Assembly (NCBI GenBank): GCA_020635075.1
Contig: JACKAM010000002.1
Location: forward strand, 372,001-436,000
Source of the DNA: Pseudobdellovibrionaceae bacterium
Lineage (GTDB): Bacteria; Bdellovibrionota; Bdellovibrionia; Bdellovibrionales; UBA1609
Direction of reading: 5' to 3'
DNA length: 64,000 bases
Shown here: in pieces, positions 43,793-52,397 of the stretch
Numbering within the stretch: position 1 is the first letter of the stretch
Layout: every line of letters begins with the position of its first letter
Translations under genes and position numbers: made by a program
Notes under the pieces: generated by a model
The model's input: only the letters and a program-made list of their open reading frames with translations
Database searches by the model: none
What the model was told of the DNA's origin: nothing

Positions 43793-44923
43793 ATGGCAAA
43801 CAAAGAAAAATTGGCCCATCCCCTTAAAGTCGAAAAAATCATTCAGGAGACCCCTGATACTAAATCATTGGTCTTTACCATCCCCCCAGAGCTGGGCGAG
43901 GACTATCGCTATGAAGCCGGGCAATTCACTAGCCTGTTTATGAATGTTGGCGGCGAGGAGATCGTGCGCAGCTATAGTCTTTGCACGGCTCCCGAAACCG
44001 ATTCTGAATTTAAGATTACGATCAAAAAAGTTCCTCATGGGAGAGGCAGCACTTATTTGGTCGATGAAGTCCAAGTCGGTGACGAGATCTGGTGTGGCAA
44101 ACCCAAAGGTCACTTTTTTAAAAAACATCCTGATGGCACTCACTTGATCCTGGTGGCGGCCGGCAGCGGGGTCACTCCATTGATGTCGATTCTCAAGCAC
44201 ACCCTGGCAACGACGGCCAAATCAACCGTGAGTCTTGTTTTCTCCTGCCGGGATCAAAATCAAATCATCTTTAAAGATGAGCTGTCCAAGTGGCAAGAGA
44301 GTTTTCCGGAGCGGTTTCGCCTGATACAAGTATTGACCCGGCCTCTGCCGGGATGGTCCGGACTGAGTGGTCGGCTCAATGCAGAAGCCCTTGATGCTTT
44401 ATTTGGACCACAAGAGAATGGTCCCTCGGTTTCCCGCCAAGCCTATGTGTGTGGCCCCACCGAGTTTATGAATATGGTGAAAGAATCATTGGAGTCGATC
44501 GGCATGGACAAAAAATCAATTCACAGTGAATCATTTGGCAGCTCTCACCCTCATCAAGCTTCCGCCGGCCAGGCTGGCGAGGGCCCCCAGGCTGACGGTT
44601 CAGTTATTGTTGGAGATCCTATGGCCGACGCCGGCGAAAAGCCTGAGGTGATAGAAGCCTATTTTGATGGCGAAAGAGTCGAAGTGCCGGCTAAAGAGAA
44701 CATGTCGATCCTCGATACGCTTTTAGAGGCTGGCCACAACCCGCCTTACTCCTGCATGAGTGGAGCCTGCACCGCTTGCATGGCAAAGGTGGAAGAGGGT
44801 CGCGTTCGTCAGAGGGAACCCGGCTCCCTGTCGCCTGAGAACTTCTCAGCCCGAGAAATTCTCACTTGCCAATCAGAACCCATGAGCAAACGGGTGAAAG
44901 TTCGTTTTACATCCGGGGATTAA
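43793..44923 (+). CDS. Flavin/2Fe-2S hybrid oxidoreductase (PaaE/Hmp-reductase type)
   Basis: 376 residues. FAD-binding barrel with RSYSLCTAP, NAD(P)-binding domain with LVAAGSGVTPLMS and YVCGPTEFM. An acidic linker (about 255-285) leads to a C-terminal plant-type ferredoxin domain with PYSCMSGACTACMAKVEEG plus a later ILTCQ (the four cluster Cys). It moves electrons from NAD(P)H through FAD to the iron-sulfur centre and a partner that is not visible here. A phenylacetate-epoxidase role is not supported, as no paa genes are present. Confidence 0.9.
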   Translation: MANKEKLAHPLKVEKIIQETPDTKSLVFTIPPELGEDYRYEAGQFTSLFMNVGGEEIVRSYSLCTAPETDSEFKITIKKVPHGRGSTYLVDEVQVGDEIWCGKPKGHFFKKHPDGTHLILVAAGSGVTPLMSILKHTLATTAKSTVSLVFSCRDQNQIIFKDELSKWQESFPERFRLIQVLTRPLPGWSGLSGRLNAEALDALFGPQENGPSVSRQAYVCGPTEFMNMVKESLESIGMDKKSIHSESFGSSHPHQASAGQAGEGPQADGSVIVGDPMADAGEKPEVIEAYFDGERVEVPAKENMSILDTLLEAGHNPPYSCMSGACTACMAKVEEGRVRQREPGSLSPENFSAREILTCQSEPMSKRVKVRFTSGD

Positions 44924-44932
44924 TTTTTCCGA

Positions 44933-45361
44933 TTAGTGGCAGCAGACCGGTTTTTTATCGAGTGTTTTGCACAAGCGGCATTGCTTGCGATTGAGATAGT
45001 GGCCGCGCAAGAGAAGCAGGCTTCCCATTATGGTCAAACCATACTCCCAGTTACCATCTAATCCGAAAGTGGCAACTCCCACCACGGTGAGACCAGCAAA
45101 GAGCCAGGCAATCGGCGCCCATTTATTATGGCGACGAAAGCCGGCAAAAACAGAAAAACTGGCAATGATGACAAGAAGAAAGAAGAACCATGCGTGACCG
45201 TGCCCTTCAGCCTGTACCCACTGGGGCACCAAATTGGGAAGCACCACCAGGAACACTGGAGTCAGCAGGCAATGGACAATGCAAAGCCCGGATAGCAATA
45301 GCCCCCAAAAATCCCATTGGGGAATTTCAGCCGTTGGTTGTGTTGACGGGGATTTTTCCAT
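44933..45361 (-). CDS. MerC-domain membrane protein
   Basis: 142 residues with four predicted membrane segments. The first holds the MerC signature LCIVHCLLTPV; the C-terminus has CRLCKTLDKKPVCCH, a Cys/His cluster able to bind metal. MerC proteins carry mercury or, in many non-mer settings, act with zinc or other metals. No mer genes are nearby. Convergent with the reductase gene, 9 bp apart. Confidence 0.85.
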   Translation of the reverse strand: MEKSPSTQPTAEIPQWDFWGLLLSGLCIVHCLLTPVFLVVLPNLVPQWVQAEGHGHAWFFFLLVIIASFSVFAGFRRHNKWAPIAWLFAGLTVVGVATFGLDGNWEYGLTIMGSLLLLRGHYLNRKQCRLCKTLDKKPVCCH

Positions 45362-45559
45362 GCCCCAGGTAAATAGAGCCCGGGACTCAGCGAGTCAACG
45401 TTAATTCTGTGAGCCGCCCTGAGGTAAGGAATAGGCCCAAATAAGGTGTTTTTACTTCGTCCAGGTGGACGCCAATTGAGAATAGAATTGCACCTGGAGA
45501 GAGCTGTTCTAGAATACGACAGTGTCTCAAGAAATCTGGCTCAAACCTGGAGAGTGTTT

Positions 45560-45862
45560 ATGACAAAAAAATTCGTACTCATATTGAGCTTAGGCATCGG
45601 CCTGACTGGGCTCATGGGATGCTCGACTCATTCTGTATTACCAGACAAGGAAGACATTAAAACTTCCCGTGAAAAGCCAGACGATGACTGCGAGGCACTG
45701 GGCAAGGTCACGGGAAATAGCATCTCCACCAAGGCCACGCCGGAACAAGTGCTGGAAGACATGAAGCAGGAAGCGGCCAATAAGGGCGCCAATTACGTCA
45801 TGGTGGAGCAGTACTCCCCAACCGGCACCTCGGTGACTGGCCTCGCTTACAAATGTCCCTGA
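45560..45862 (+). CDS. DUF4156-like lipoprotein
   Basis: 100 residues from ATG 45560, chosen for the GGAGAG upstream; the longer frame from 45446 lacks a signal. The signal peptide ends in the lipobox LMGC, so it is lipidated. The mature part (Cys pair, 'NKGANYVMVEQ' segment) resembles the DUF4156 family. Probably attached to the outer membrane; the role is unknown. An 11-bp hairpin follows its stop. Confidence 0.75.
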   Translation: MTKKFVLILSLGIGLTGLMGCSTHSVLPDKEDIKTSREKPDDDCEALGKVTGNSISTKATPEQVLEDMKQEAANKGANYVMVEQYSPTGTSVTGLAYKCP

Positions 45863-45872
45863 TTTAAAAACT

Positions 45873-45901
45873 CAAGGGACTGGAGATGAGCCAGTCCCTT
45901 G
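45873..45901. terminator. Hairpin between convergent genes
   Basis: CAAGGGACTGG (45873-45883) and CCAGTCCCTTG (45891-45901) form a perfect 11-bp stem with a 7-nt loop, 10 bp after the lipoprotein stop. No long T-run follows on either strand, so termination may depend on other factors. Confidence 0.55.
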
Positions 45902-45965
45902 TATGACCTTTAGAAAGTAGAAGATAAACAGCCTGCTGCCGCAGGAGAAAAACCCAACAACAAAA

Positions 45966-46484
45966 CTAACGATTCAGTGGCTCAAACTGCCAGTCGCCTG
46001 CACGGTTGAATCCGGCCACCATTCTGTCCGGCAGTGTCCCGCCCTGGCGAGCGGCCTCAATAATCTTACTGACCACCTCGGTGTTACGGTCCCAGGGACG
46101 GTTCATAAAGGCGACGATGCAGTAGCTTTGATATTCAAAAGACTGGTCTTCATGGTTAAAGCCCTGAACAAAATCAACTCCGGACATACGCCACTCAGAA
46201 TATACGGCCTGCCCCACATAGCGCATGAGATACTCTTCAGCTAAGGGGCTGACCTTCCCTGGTATGTGGCAAACCTTGCGGGCCTCACCAATTAAAAGAT
46301 CCAAAGGAGTTTCCGGATTGGCCGCATACGGAGAGGGCTCGGAACTTGAAAGCAGAAGACCAAAGTACTGATCAGGGGTCATTCCCATATAGTGATCAGT
46401 CTCACCTTCTCCAGCGCTGGCACCCAGGCAGGATGCAGCCAGAGCCACACAACAAACCCATTGATAGAACTTTTTTGCTTTCAT
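45966..46484 (-). CDS. Secreted hypothetical protein
   Basis: 172 residues with a signal peptide ending at GASA-GE (about 25). The mature domain has two Cys that could pair, and motifs MTPDQYFGLLL and YQSYCIVAFMNRPWD. No family recognised. A single gene. On its 5' side lies TTTTGTCA-CAGC-TGACAAAA (about 46536-46555), which might be an operator. Confidence 0.65.
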   Translation of the reverse strand: MKAKKFYQWVCCVALAASCLGASAGEGETDHYMGMTPDQYFGLLLSSSEPSPYAANPETPLDLLIGEARKVCHIPGKVSPLAEEYLMRYVGQAVYSEWRMSGVDFVQGFNHEDQSFEYQSYCIVAFMNRPWDRNTEVVSKIIEAARQGGTLPDRMVAGFNRAGDWQFEPLNR

Positions 46485-46648
46485 AACAGTCCCCTCTTGG
46501 CAAAGAACCCGTTTTACCCATTTGCTTACACAACTGCTTTTGTCACAGCTGACAAAAAAAAATGAGTGCCAACTGGGACACCTAAATTTTTAACATCGGA
46601 CAATTGGAAATCTTGGATGGGGTTTTAGCCCACCCCTGAAGGGAGCCA

Positions 46649-47371
46649 TTAGGAATTCTTATTGCCGCCCTGGATTATGCCGTGAATGAAGGCCTTGAGC
46701 TCCATAAGGACCTGGAAGGGAATTTCGTGCCCCCCGCGAAAGGCCCGCAGGTGGCCTTTCCAGCCCCCTGCGCGGAGGAGCTGCTCAAGCTTTTGAGCTG
46801 CGGAAAAGGACAAAAGAGCGTCCTGGGTCCCATGGGATTGAAAGAAGGGGACTGGTGGCCGGCTTTTCACCTTTTCCCGCCAGGCCGCCTGATCCAGGAG
46901 AGTTCCTGAAAGCAAAACAGCTCCATCCACCTTCATGGGAGTCGAAAGCACCACCTCGGTGGACAGCATCGCCCCTTGGCTAAAGCCGCCGACAATGACC
47001 TTTGAGTAGTCTTCGGGACCCAGCGCTTTAAAGAGCTTTTGGACGTCGAGGAGGACCTTATCCATTTCTACGGGCCGCAGATCCGACATCTCTCGATGGG
47101 TGCCAGCTGCCATGGCCTGCTCCAGGCCTTGAACATCAATTTGAAACCAGGCCCGGCCTGTCCAACCGGGGCCAATGGGGACTTCCAGGGTACCGTTGGG
47201 AAAAACCCAAGTGGCTCCTTCAACTCCCAGTTCGTGACTGAGAGGGGCCAAGTCCCAGGCGTCGGCACCATAGCCATGAAAAAACACGATGAGCGGTCCA
47301 CAATCTTCACCTGGAAGATAAACACAGTCCAGTCCACCAATTTTTTCCAGTCGTTGCTTGCGAAGTCCCAT
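46649..47371 (-). CDS. Carboxylesterase/phospholipase, YpfH-like
   Basis: 240 residues, compact alpha/beta hydrolase. IVFFHGYGADAWDL (oxyanion side), nucleophile GGFSQGAML, acid in SHGTQDALLSF, and catalytic His in RGGHEIP match the Abhydrolase_2 carboxylesterase family. Cytosolic, no signal peptide. Acts on short-chain esters or lysophospholipids in known members; the substrate here is unknown. Divergent from purT. Confidence 0.88.
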   Translation of the reverse strand: MGLRKQRLEKIGGLDCVYLPGEDCGPLIVFFHGYGADAWDLAPLSHELGVEGATWVFPNGTLEVPIGPGWTGRAWFQIDVQGLEQAMAAGTHREMSDLRPVEMDKVLLDVQKLFKALGPEDYSKVIVGGFSQGAMLSTEVVLSTPMKVDGAVLLSGTLLDQAAWREKVKSRPPVPFFQSHGTQDALLSFSAAQKLEQLLRAGGWKGHLRAFRGGHEIPFQVLMELKAFIHGIIQGGNKNS

Positions 47372-47482
47372 GGCAGATTGTTAAACCCTCTTTAGGGAAC
47401 AAACAAGGGAAATGAGGGACTTTGACATCGGTGCTGAGCCATGTTGTTTTAGGCCCTTCATCCCCACGGCAAGGAGTGAGAA

Positions 47483-48643
47483 ATGAAGTCCATCAACACG
47501 ATTTTATTGCTTGGCTCAGGTGAACTTGGCCGCGAGCTGACCATCTCGCTCAAAAGACTCGGACAAAAGGTAATTGCCGTGGACAAATATCCTTTAGCTC
47601 CGGCTATGCAGGTTGCCGATGGGTTTGAAGTCATCGATATGCTAAACGGAGACGAGCTGCAGAGTTTGGTCGATAAACACCAACCCGATATTATTATTCC
47701 TGAGATCGAGGCAATCAGAACCTCTAAGCTTCAGGAGTTTGAATCTCAAGGGACCATTGTGATTCCTACGGCCGAGGCTGCCCACCTGACCATGAACCGG
47801 GACGCCATTCGTGATGTGGCCGCCAATGAGTTGGGATTGAGAACTGCTCGCTTTGCTTACGCAGAAAGTGAAGAACAACTGCTTGAAGTGTGTCTGGACA
47901 TTGGCTTCCCTTGTGTCATCAAGCCCGTGATGTCCTCATCAGGCAAAGGTCAAACTGTCGCCAAAAAACCTGAAGAGGTAAGGGCTTCGTGGCAGGCGGC
48001 CCAGGAACAAAAGCGAGGAGACCAACTCAAGGTCATTGTTGAAGAGTTTATTGATTTTCACCTGGAAATTACCCTTCTCACAGTTCGTCAGCGCAATGGC
48101 CAGACTCTCTTTGTCGATCCCATCGGCCATCGCCAAGAGAGAGGTGATTATCAGGAGTCCTGGATTCCTGCCGAGATGACACCCAATCAACTTAAAGAAG
48201 CCAAGTCGATGGCCAGGAAGATGACTGATCGCCTTGGTGGTGCAGGGATTTTTGGCGTCGAGTTTTTTGTAACTCGGGATAGCGTTTATTTTTCTGAACT
48301 CTCGCCCAGACCCCATGATACGGGGATGGTGACCTTGATCTCACAAAACTTCTCGGAGTTTGATCTTCACGCCAGAGCCGTTCTGGGCCTGCCCATTCCT
48401 GAGATTGAATACTTTGGTCCGTCGGCCTCAGCTGTGATTCTGGCTGATCGTGAAATGGAAAGTGTTAAGAGTTATGAGGGAGTAGATAAGGCCCTCGGTG
48501 AAAAGGGCACTGACATTCGCTTGTTTGCCAAGCCCAATGCCCGCCAGTACAGACGGATGGGAGTCGCTCTGGCGCGCAGTAAGAGCACCAGACAGGCGCG
48601 AAACATGGCCGCCAAAGCCGCCTCACAGGTGAGCCTGAAGTAA
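47483..48643 (+). CDS. purT: Formate-dependent GAR transformylase (PurT)
   Basis: 386 residues, ATP-grasp. ILLLGSGELGRELTI at the start, the LTMNRDAIRDVAANELGLRTA block in part, ATP site KPVMSSSGKG, and metal-binding FSELSPRPHDTGMVT. It makes formyl-GAR from formate, GAR and ATP in purine synthesis, without folate. AAGGAG seven bases before ATG. No other pur gene is in the window. Confidence 0.95.
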   Translation: MKSINTILLLGSGELGRELTISLKRLGQKVIAVDKYPLAPAMQVADGFEVIDMLNGDELQSLVDKHQPDIIIPEIEAIRTSKLQEFESQGTIVIPTAEAAHLTMNRDAIRDVAANELGLRTARFAYAESEEQLLEVCLDIGFPCVIKPVMSSSGKGQTVAKKPEEVRASWQAAQEQKRGDQLKVIVEEFIDFHLEITLLTVRQRNGQTLFVDPIGHRQERGDYQESWIPAEMTPNQLKEAKSMARKMTDRLGGAGIFGVEFFVTRDSVYFSELSPRPHDTGMVTLISQNFSEFDLHARAVLGLPIPEIEYFGPSASAVILADREMESVKSYEGVDKALGEKGTDIRLFAKPNARQYRRMGVALARSKSTRQARNMAAKAASQVSLK

Positions 48644-48878
48644 AAAAGCTGTTTCATCACGAGACAGCTCGATCCTAGTCATTTTGGGAAAAGATCCAAA
48701 CTATTGACAATTGGCCGTCGAGAATCTTGACACCTGGCCAATTGCTGAACGCAGAAAAAGGCGAATTACTAAATAATTCCGTGGGCTTCTGGCGATATCG
48801 TCTAGTCCTTTGTATACTATGTACAGGATTTAGGGGGGACGTCGTTCGCGATCAGTTTTTTTTTCAATGGGGTCACAT

Positions 48879-49064
48879 ATGGAAGTCATGGAAAAAATTG
48901 TTTACGAAGTTAAGCCCTACGGTTGTCTGGCTCTTGCTTTCTTTGCATTGCAGGTGGCAGACGTAAACTCCACAATGGGTAAGGTTGCAGCCCTCACTCT
49001 TCTCATTTTGGGAACTGTGTTGGTCTATGCGCGCCTGCGCGGTCGAGGCATCATTAAGTGGTAA
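48879..49064 (+). CDS. Small membrane protein
   Basis: 61 residues from ATG 48879 (the frame opens at 48867). One hydrophobic stretch (about 14-25) and a second (32-48), ending in a basic R.RGRGIIKW tail. No family recognised. A weak GGGG sits upstream. It could be a leader peptide or a small membrane protein. The stretch 48644-48878 holds an AGCTGT/ACAGCT hairpin and nothing else clear. Confidence 0.45.
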   Translation: MEVMEKIVYEVKPYGCLALAFFALQVADVNSTMGKVAALTLLILGTVLVYARLRGRGIIKW

Positions 49065-49164
49065 GCGAGGCTTCGTGCCTCTGAACTGAGAGTGCTTGGG
49101 GAAGAGTTCTCAGATCAACACCATCCATAAAATGAAGGCTCAAATATACCGAAACATGAGGTAG

Positions 49165-50295
49165 ATGGAACTACCTGATCTTAATCAACAGCCTGAGTCT
49201 GTACCGGCTTGGGTCAAAGTCCGCAACCTGTGGGTCAAAAATGAGAAGTACTTGGCCGCCGAGTTCTTTCTTGCCGGTTTTCTATTCGACATCATCACAC
49301 TAAAGCGCATCGACGAATGGTTGACGATCATTCAGCAGGGGATCTTTCTTTTGGCTGCGGTTTTTCTTCTCATACTCAAAACCAAAAACTGGAGTCCACC
49401 AGAAAAATGGCCTGGTTTCCTTCATAAGGGTTGGGGTTATCGGGTAGAAGCCATGCACTTCCTATTCGGAAGTCTTCTCAGTGCCTTTACCGTCTTCTAT
49501 TTTAAGAGCTCCTCGCTCGTGGTGTCTTTTGGCTTCCTCGCTGTTTTGTGCGCATTGCTTGTTGCCAATGAACTTAAGAGGTTCCAGGGCCTGGAGCTTC
49601 CTTTTAAGTGGGCCCTGCTGACCTTGTGCTTGGTTTCCTATCTCTCCTATTTGGCACCTATTGTATTAGGATTCATTGGCGTCACCACATTCCTGGTCTC
49701 GGTTGTCCTCACTTCACTGGTTCTCTGGTTGGTCTACAGACACCTGGCCAAAGGCAATCAATCGGGAAATCTGAACCTTAAGAAACTTCTGCTCTATCCT
49801 GCCGTTGGCGTCATGGTGTTTTTTATTGTCGCCTACATGATGCAATGGGTACCACCAGTCCCCTTGTCCCTGAAGTTCGTGGGCATTTACCATCAGGTTC
49901 AGCGCACCGAGGATGGCCACTATGAACTCCACCACCAAAAACCCTGGTGGAACTTCTGGCACAACGGGGATCAAGATTTTAAGTCGCTCTCTGGCGACAA
50001 GATCTACTGTTACTTTCGCTTGTTTTCACCGGGTGGTTTTAAGGATGAGATCCGCCTTCATTGGCTGCTCAAAGATCCCAAACGGGGATGGACCACCCAA
50101 GACAAAATCCCCCTTAAAGTGACAGGCGGCCGCGCCGAAGGATTTCGTGGGTTTGGGGCTAAATCCAATTACTCTGCAGGAAAGTGGCGGGTGCAGGTGG
50201 AAACCACTGAAGGACGGGAAATTGGCCGCATTTATTTTAATGTTAGCGAAGCCAAAAACCCCTTCGATCGTCAGTTCATGATTGATCGTCAATAA
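49165..50295 (+). CDS. Membrane protein with C-terminal DUF2914 domain
   Basis: 376 residues. About seven membrane segments fill the N-terminal two-thirds (roughly 30-225), followed by a periplasmic domain. It has the DUF2914 end: IRLHWLLKDPKRGW..., then W.VQVET.EGREIGRIYF. AGGTAG before the ATG. Found in many Gram-negatives next to envelope genes; biochemical function unknown. Confidence 0.8.
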   Translation: MELPDLNQQPESVPAWVKVRNLWVKNEKYLAAEFFLAGFLFDIITLKRIDEWLTIIQQGIFLLAAVFLLILKTKNWSPPEKWPGFLHKGWGYRVEAMHFLFGSLLSAFTVFYFKSSSLVVSFGFLAVLCALLVANELKRFQGLELPFKWALLTLCLVSYLSYLAPIVLGFIGVTTFLVSVVLTSLVLWLVYRHLAKGNQSGNLNLKKLLLYPAVGVMVFFIVAYMMQWVPPVPLSLKFVGIYHQVQRTEDGHYELHHQKPWWNFWHNGDQDFKSLSGDKIYCYFRLFSPGGFKDEIRLHWLLKDPKRGWTTQDKIPLKVTGGRAEGFRGFGAKSNYSAGKWRVQVETTEGREIGRIYFNVSEAKNPFDRQFMIDRQ

Positions 50296-50300
50296 CCCTC

Positions 50301-50861
50301 TTAAAGCACTTCCATTAGGACAGCTGCGAGGTTGGGCCTCTCCATCATCGGGGGAACCCTTAAAGGATAACCAATCCACAAAAAGCCCACCAGCTCCACT
50401 AAAGCGGAGTCTGCTCCGAGAATGCGATAGGTTTCCGGGTGCCGGGTTGGCTTTCCTGTGGACCATTTGCAACCGACTCCCTGCTCCCACAGAAACAGAG
50501 CCATGTTTTGCACCCCACAGGCAAGCGTGGCGTAGTCCTCTCGGGCCTGAAAGGCGTTTTCACTGCGCTTAATTCCCAGGGCTATCAGAACCGGAGGTTC
50601 AACAAATTTTTTTCGGGTTCGCTCAAGCATGGTCGGCGACACTGGGTCTCCAGGAGTTTCCTGTTTGAGTTTTACAGCCAGGTCTGCCAGCTGGGCTCTT
50701 GTCTGCCCCTTGGGCCAAAAATACTGCCAGGGGAAAGTCAATTTATGGTTAGGCGCAACAAGAGAGAGCCTTAGAGCTTCCTTTATGAGGTCATTAGCAA
50801 TAGGATCTGATTTGAAATCATGTATTGTCCGCCGTCCGCGAATAATCTCTTCTAAAACCAA
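50301..50861 (-). CDS. Nitroreductase-family flavoprotein
   Basis: 186 residues, FMN-binding fold: RGRRTIHDF start (Arg/Ser phosphate-binding region), EALRLSLVAPNHKLTFPW, then DYATLACGVQNMALFLWEQGVGCKW in part, and a GFLWIGYP end. Reduces nitro compounds, quinones or similar with NAD(P)H. Convergent with the DUF2914 gene, 5 bp apart. The substrate cannot be told from sequence. Confidence 0.9.
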   Translation of the reverse strand: MVLEEIIRGRRTIHDFKSDPIANDLIKEALRLSLVAPNHKLTFPWQYFWPKGQTRAQLADLAVKLKQETPGDPVSPTMLERTRKKFVEPPVLIALGIKRSENAFQAREDYATLACGVQNMALFLWEQGVGCKWSTGKPTRHPETYRILGADSALVELVGFLWIGYPLRVPPMMERPNLAAVLMEVL

Positions 50862-50977
50862 AGTGTCTCCCCTTTTTCAAAAACAGGTTCTACAAATCCT
50901 TTTTACTGTTACGCACCAGACTTTTCAAGTTCCCCGGCTGCTGGTAGGCTTGAGTTTCTGACAGGGAGAAGGGTTGT

Positions 50978-51457
50978 ATGGTACGAGTCCTCTTTGTTTG
51001 CTTAGGAAACATTTGTCGCAGTCCAGCCGCCGAGGGGATTTTTATTTCCATGGTGGAACAAGCAGGCCTCACCGATCGGATTACCATCGATTCCGCTGGG
51101 ACTTCCGCCCATCATGTGGGTGAGCCCGCTGATGGACGCATGCAAACCCATGCCCGCGACCGGGGCTATAAACTTCCCAGCCTGGCCCGACAGTTTGACC
51201 ACAATAAGGACTTTGATCGATTCGATTATATCGTCACCATGGACGAGTATAATTACTCGGACATTATCGATTTGGCTCCCAACCGGGACTACCACAACAA
51301 GGTGCGCCCTCTGGTGCAGTTTTGCCGTATTCATAACGTTCCCCGTGTGCCTGATCCCTATTATGGCGGGGACGACGGTTTTCGCCTGGTCCTAGATATC
51401 CTGGAAGACGGTTGTACCGAGCTTCTTGAGGAAATAAAAAAAGAAATGAAGATATGA
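50978..51457 (+). CDS. Low-molecular-weight protein-tyrosine-phosphatase-like protein
   Basis: 159 residues. P-loop CLGNICRSPAAEG (Cys nucleophile about residue 8) and the late DPYYGGDDGF with the general acid Asp. It overlaps by 4 bp a fructosamine-kinase-family gene. Phosphatases of this group next to such kinases are known to remove phosphate from ketosamine phosphates, so the natural substrate may be a phosphorylated sugar amine rather than phosphotyrosine. Confidence 0.93.
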   Translation: MVRVLFVCLGNICRSPAAEGIFISMVEQAGLTDRITIDSAGTSAHHVGEPADGRMQTHARDRGYKLPSLARQFDHNKDFDRFDYIVTMDEYNYSDIIDLAPNRDYHNKVRPLVQFCRIHNVPRVPDPYYGGDDGFRLVLDILEDGCTELLEEIKKEMKI

Positions 51458-52290
51458 AGTCCAAACTTGAGGATCTGCTCAACAAAAGGATCCTCAACCT
51501 GGCGCCTGTCTCTGGCGGCTGTATTGCTCAGTCTTATCGGGTGAGCTGTGAGGACGGAACTCAGTTTTTTGTGAAGACCCACAATCAAGATTCACCCCGA
51601 CTCTTTGCCTGCGAGGCCCACGGACTCAGTGAACTGGCCAAGGCCGAAGCAGTACTTGTTCCTTTGCCGATCGGTAACTCCAAGGATTTTTTGATTTTAC
51701 CTTTCATTGAAACCTCCTCTCCGAAATCCGGATTTTGGCGTGAGTTTGGTATTCAACTGGCCCACCTTCACAAATACAAGGCTGATGAGTATGGCTTCTA
51801 TGAAGACAATTTTATCGGCTCAACCCCTCAGTCCAATCGCCCTCACAAATCTTGGCTAGATTTTTTCTGGCAAGAGAGACTTCTCGTTCAACTTCATCTG
51901 TTAGAACAAAACGGCCTCGCCGATAATGAGATTCGCCAGGGAATGAAACGTCTGGAATCTCGTCTCCCCCAACTGCTTGGGGAGCCGGAATTCCCCAGCC
52001 TCCTGCACGGTGATCTTTGGAGTGGGAATTTCATGTGTACCGCCGCCAACGACCCGGTTTTGATAGACCCGGCCGTTTACTATGGGGATCGGGAGGCTGA
52101 CCTCGCCATGACCCGACTGTTTGGCGGATTTCATGGCGACTTTTACTCAGGTTACGAGGAGGTTTTTCCACTGCGCGAAGGATCTGAGGACAGGGTTGAT
52201 CTTTACAATCTCTACCATGTCCTGAACCATCTCAATCTCTTCGGCAGCAATTACTATGGCCAAGCAGTAAACCTACTTGGCAAACTCTAA
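51454..52290 (+). CDS. Fructosamine/ketosamine 3-kinase family protein
   Basis: 278 residues, aminoglycoside-kinase-like fold. VSGGCIAQSYRV (Gly loop), FFVKTH (Lys), catalytic LLHGDLWSGNF and DPAVYYGDREADLAMT match the FN3K family. It phosphorylates sugar groups attached to proteins (glycation repair); with the preceding phosphatase it forms a coupled pair. Its TAA lies inside the left arm of the 47-bp inverted repeat. Confidence 0.92.
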   Translation: MKSKLEDLLNKRILNLAPVSGGCIAQSYRVSCEDGTQFFVKTHNQDSPRLFACEAHGLSELAKAEAVLVPLPIGNSKDFLILPFIETSSPKSGFWREFGIQLAHLHKYKADEYGFYEDNFIGSTPQSNRPHKSWLDFFWQERLLVQLHLLEQNGLADNEIRQGMKRLESRLPQLLGEPEFPSLLHGDLWSGNFMCTAANDPVLIDPAVYYGDREADLAMTRLFGGFHGDFYSGYEEVFPLREGSEDRVDLYNLYHVLNHLNLFGSNYYGQAVNLLGKL

Positions 52291-52397
52291 AGGTGCCAGG
52301 TTCCGAATATGCGTCCGTATGCGACAAATCTGAGGATCATTTTCATTCCTAGATTTGTCGCATACGGACGCATATTCGGAACCTGGCACCTTTAGAG
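52285..52397. repeat. Perfect 47-bp inverted repeat joining two convergent genes
   Basis: Arms 52285-52331 and 52351-52397 are exact reverse complements over all 47 bp, with a 19-nt loop. They start AGGTGCCAGGTTCC after the shared CTCTAA. Each arm contains the stop codon of its gene (TAA at 52288-52290; stop of the minus gene at 52392-52394). Within each arm ATGCG occurs twice. It could be a REP/MITE element inserted at the gene ends, or a bidirectional terminator. Confidence 0.9.

Noticed and set aside
46536..46560. TTTTGTCA-CAGC-TGACAAAA palindrome with an A-run as a terminator
   Set aside because: On the strand of the gene it would end, the T-run comes before the stem, not after. It may still be an operator.
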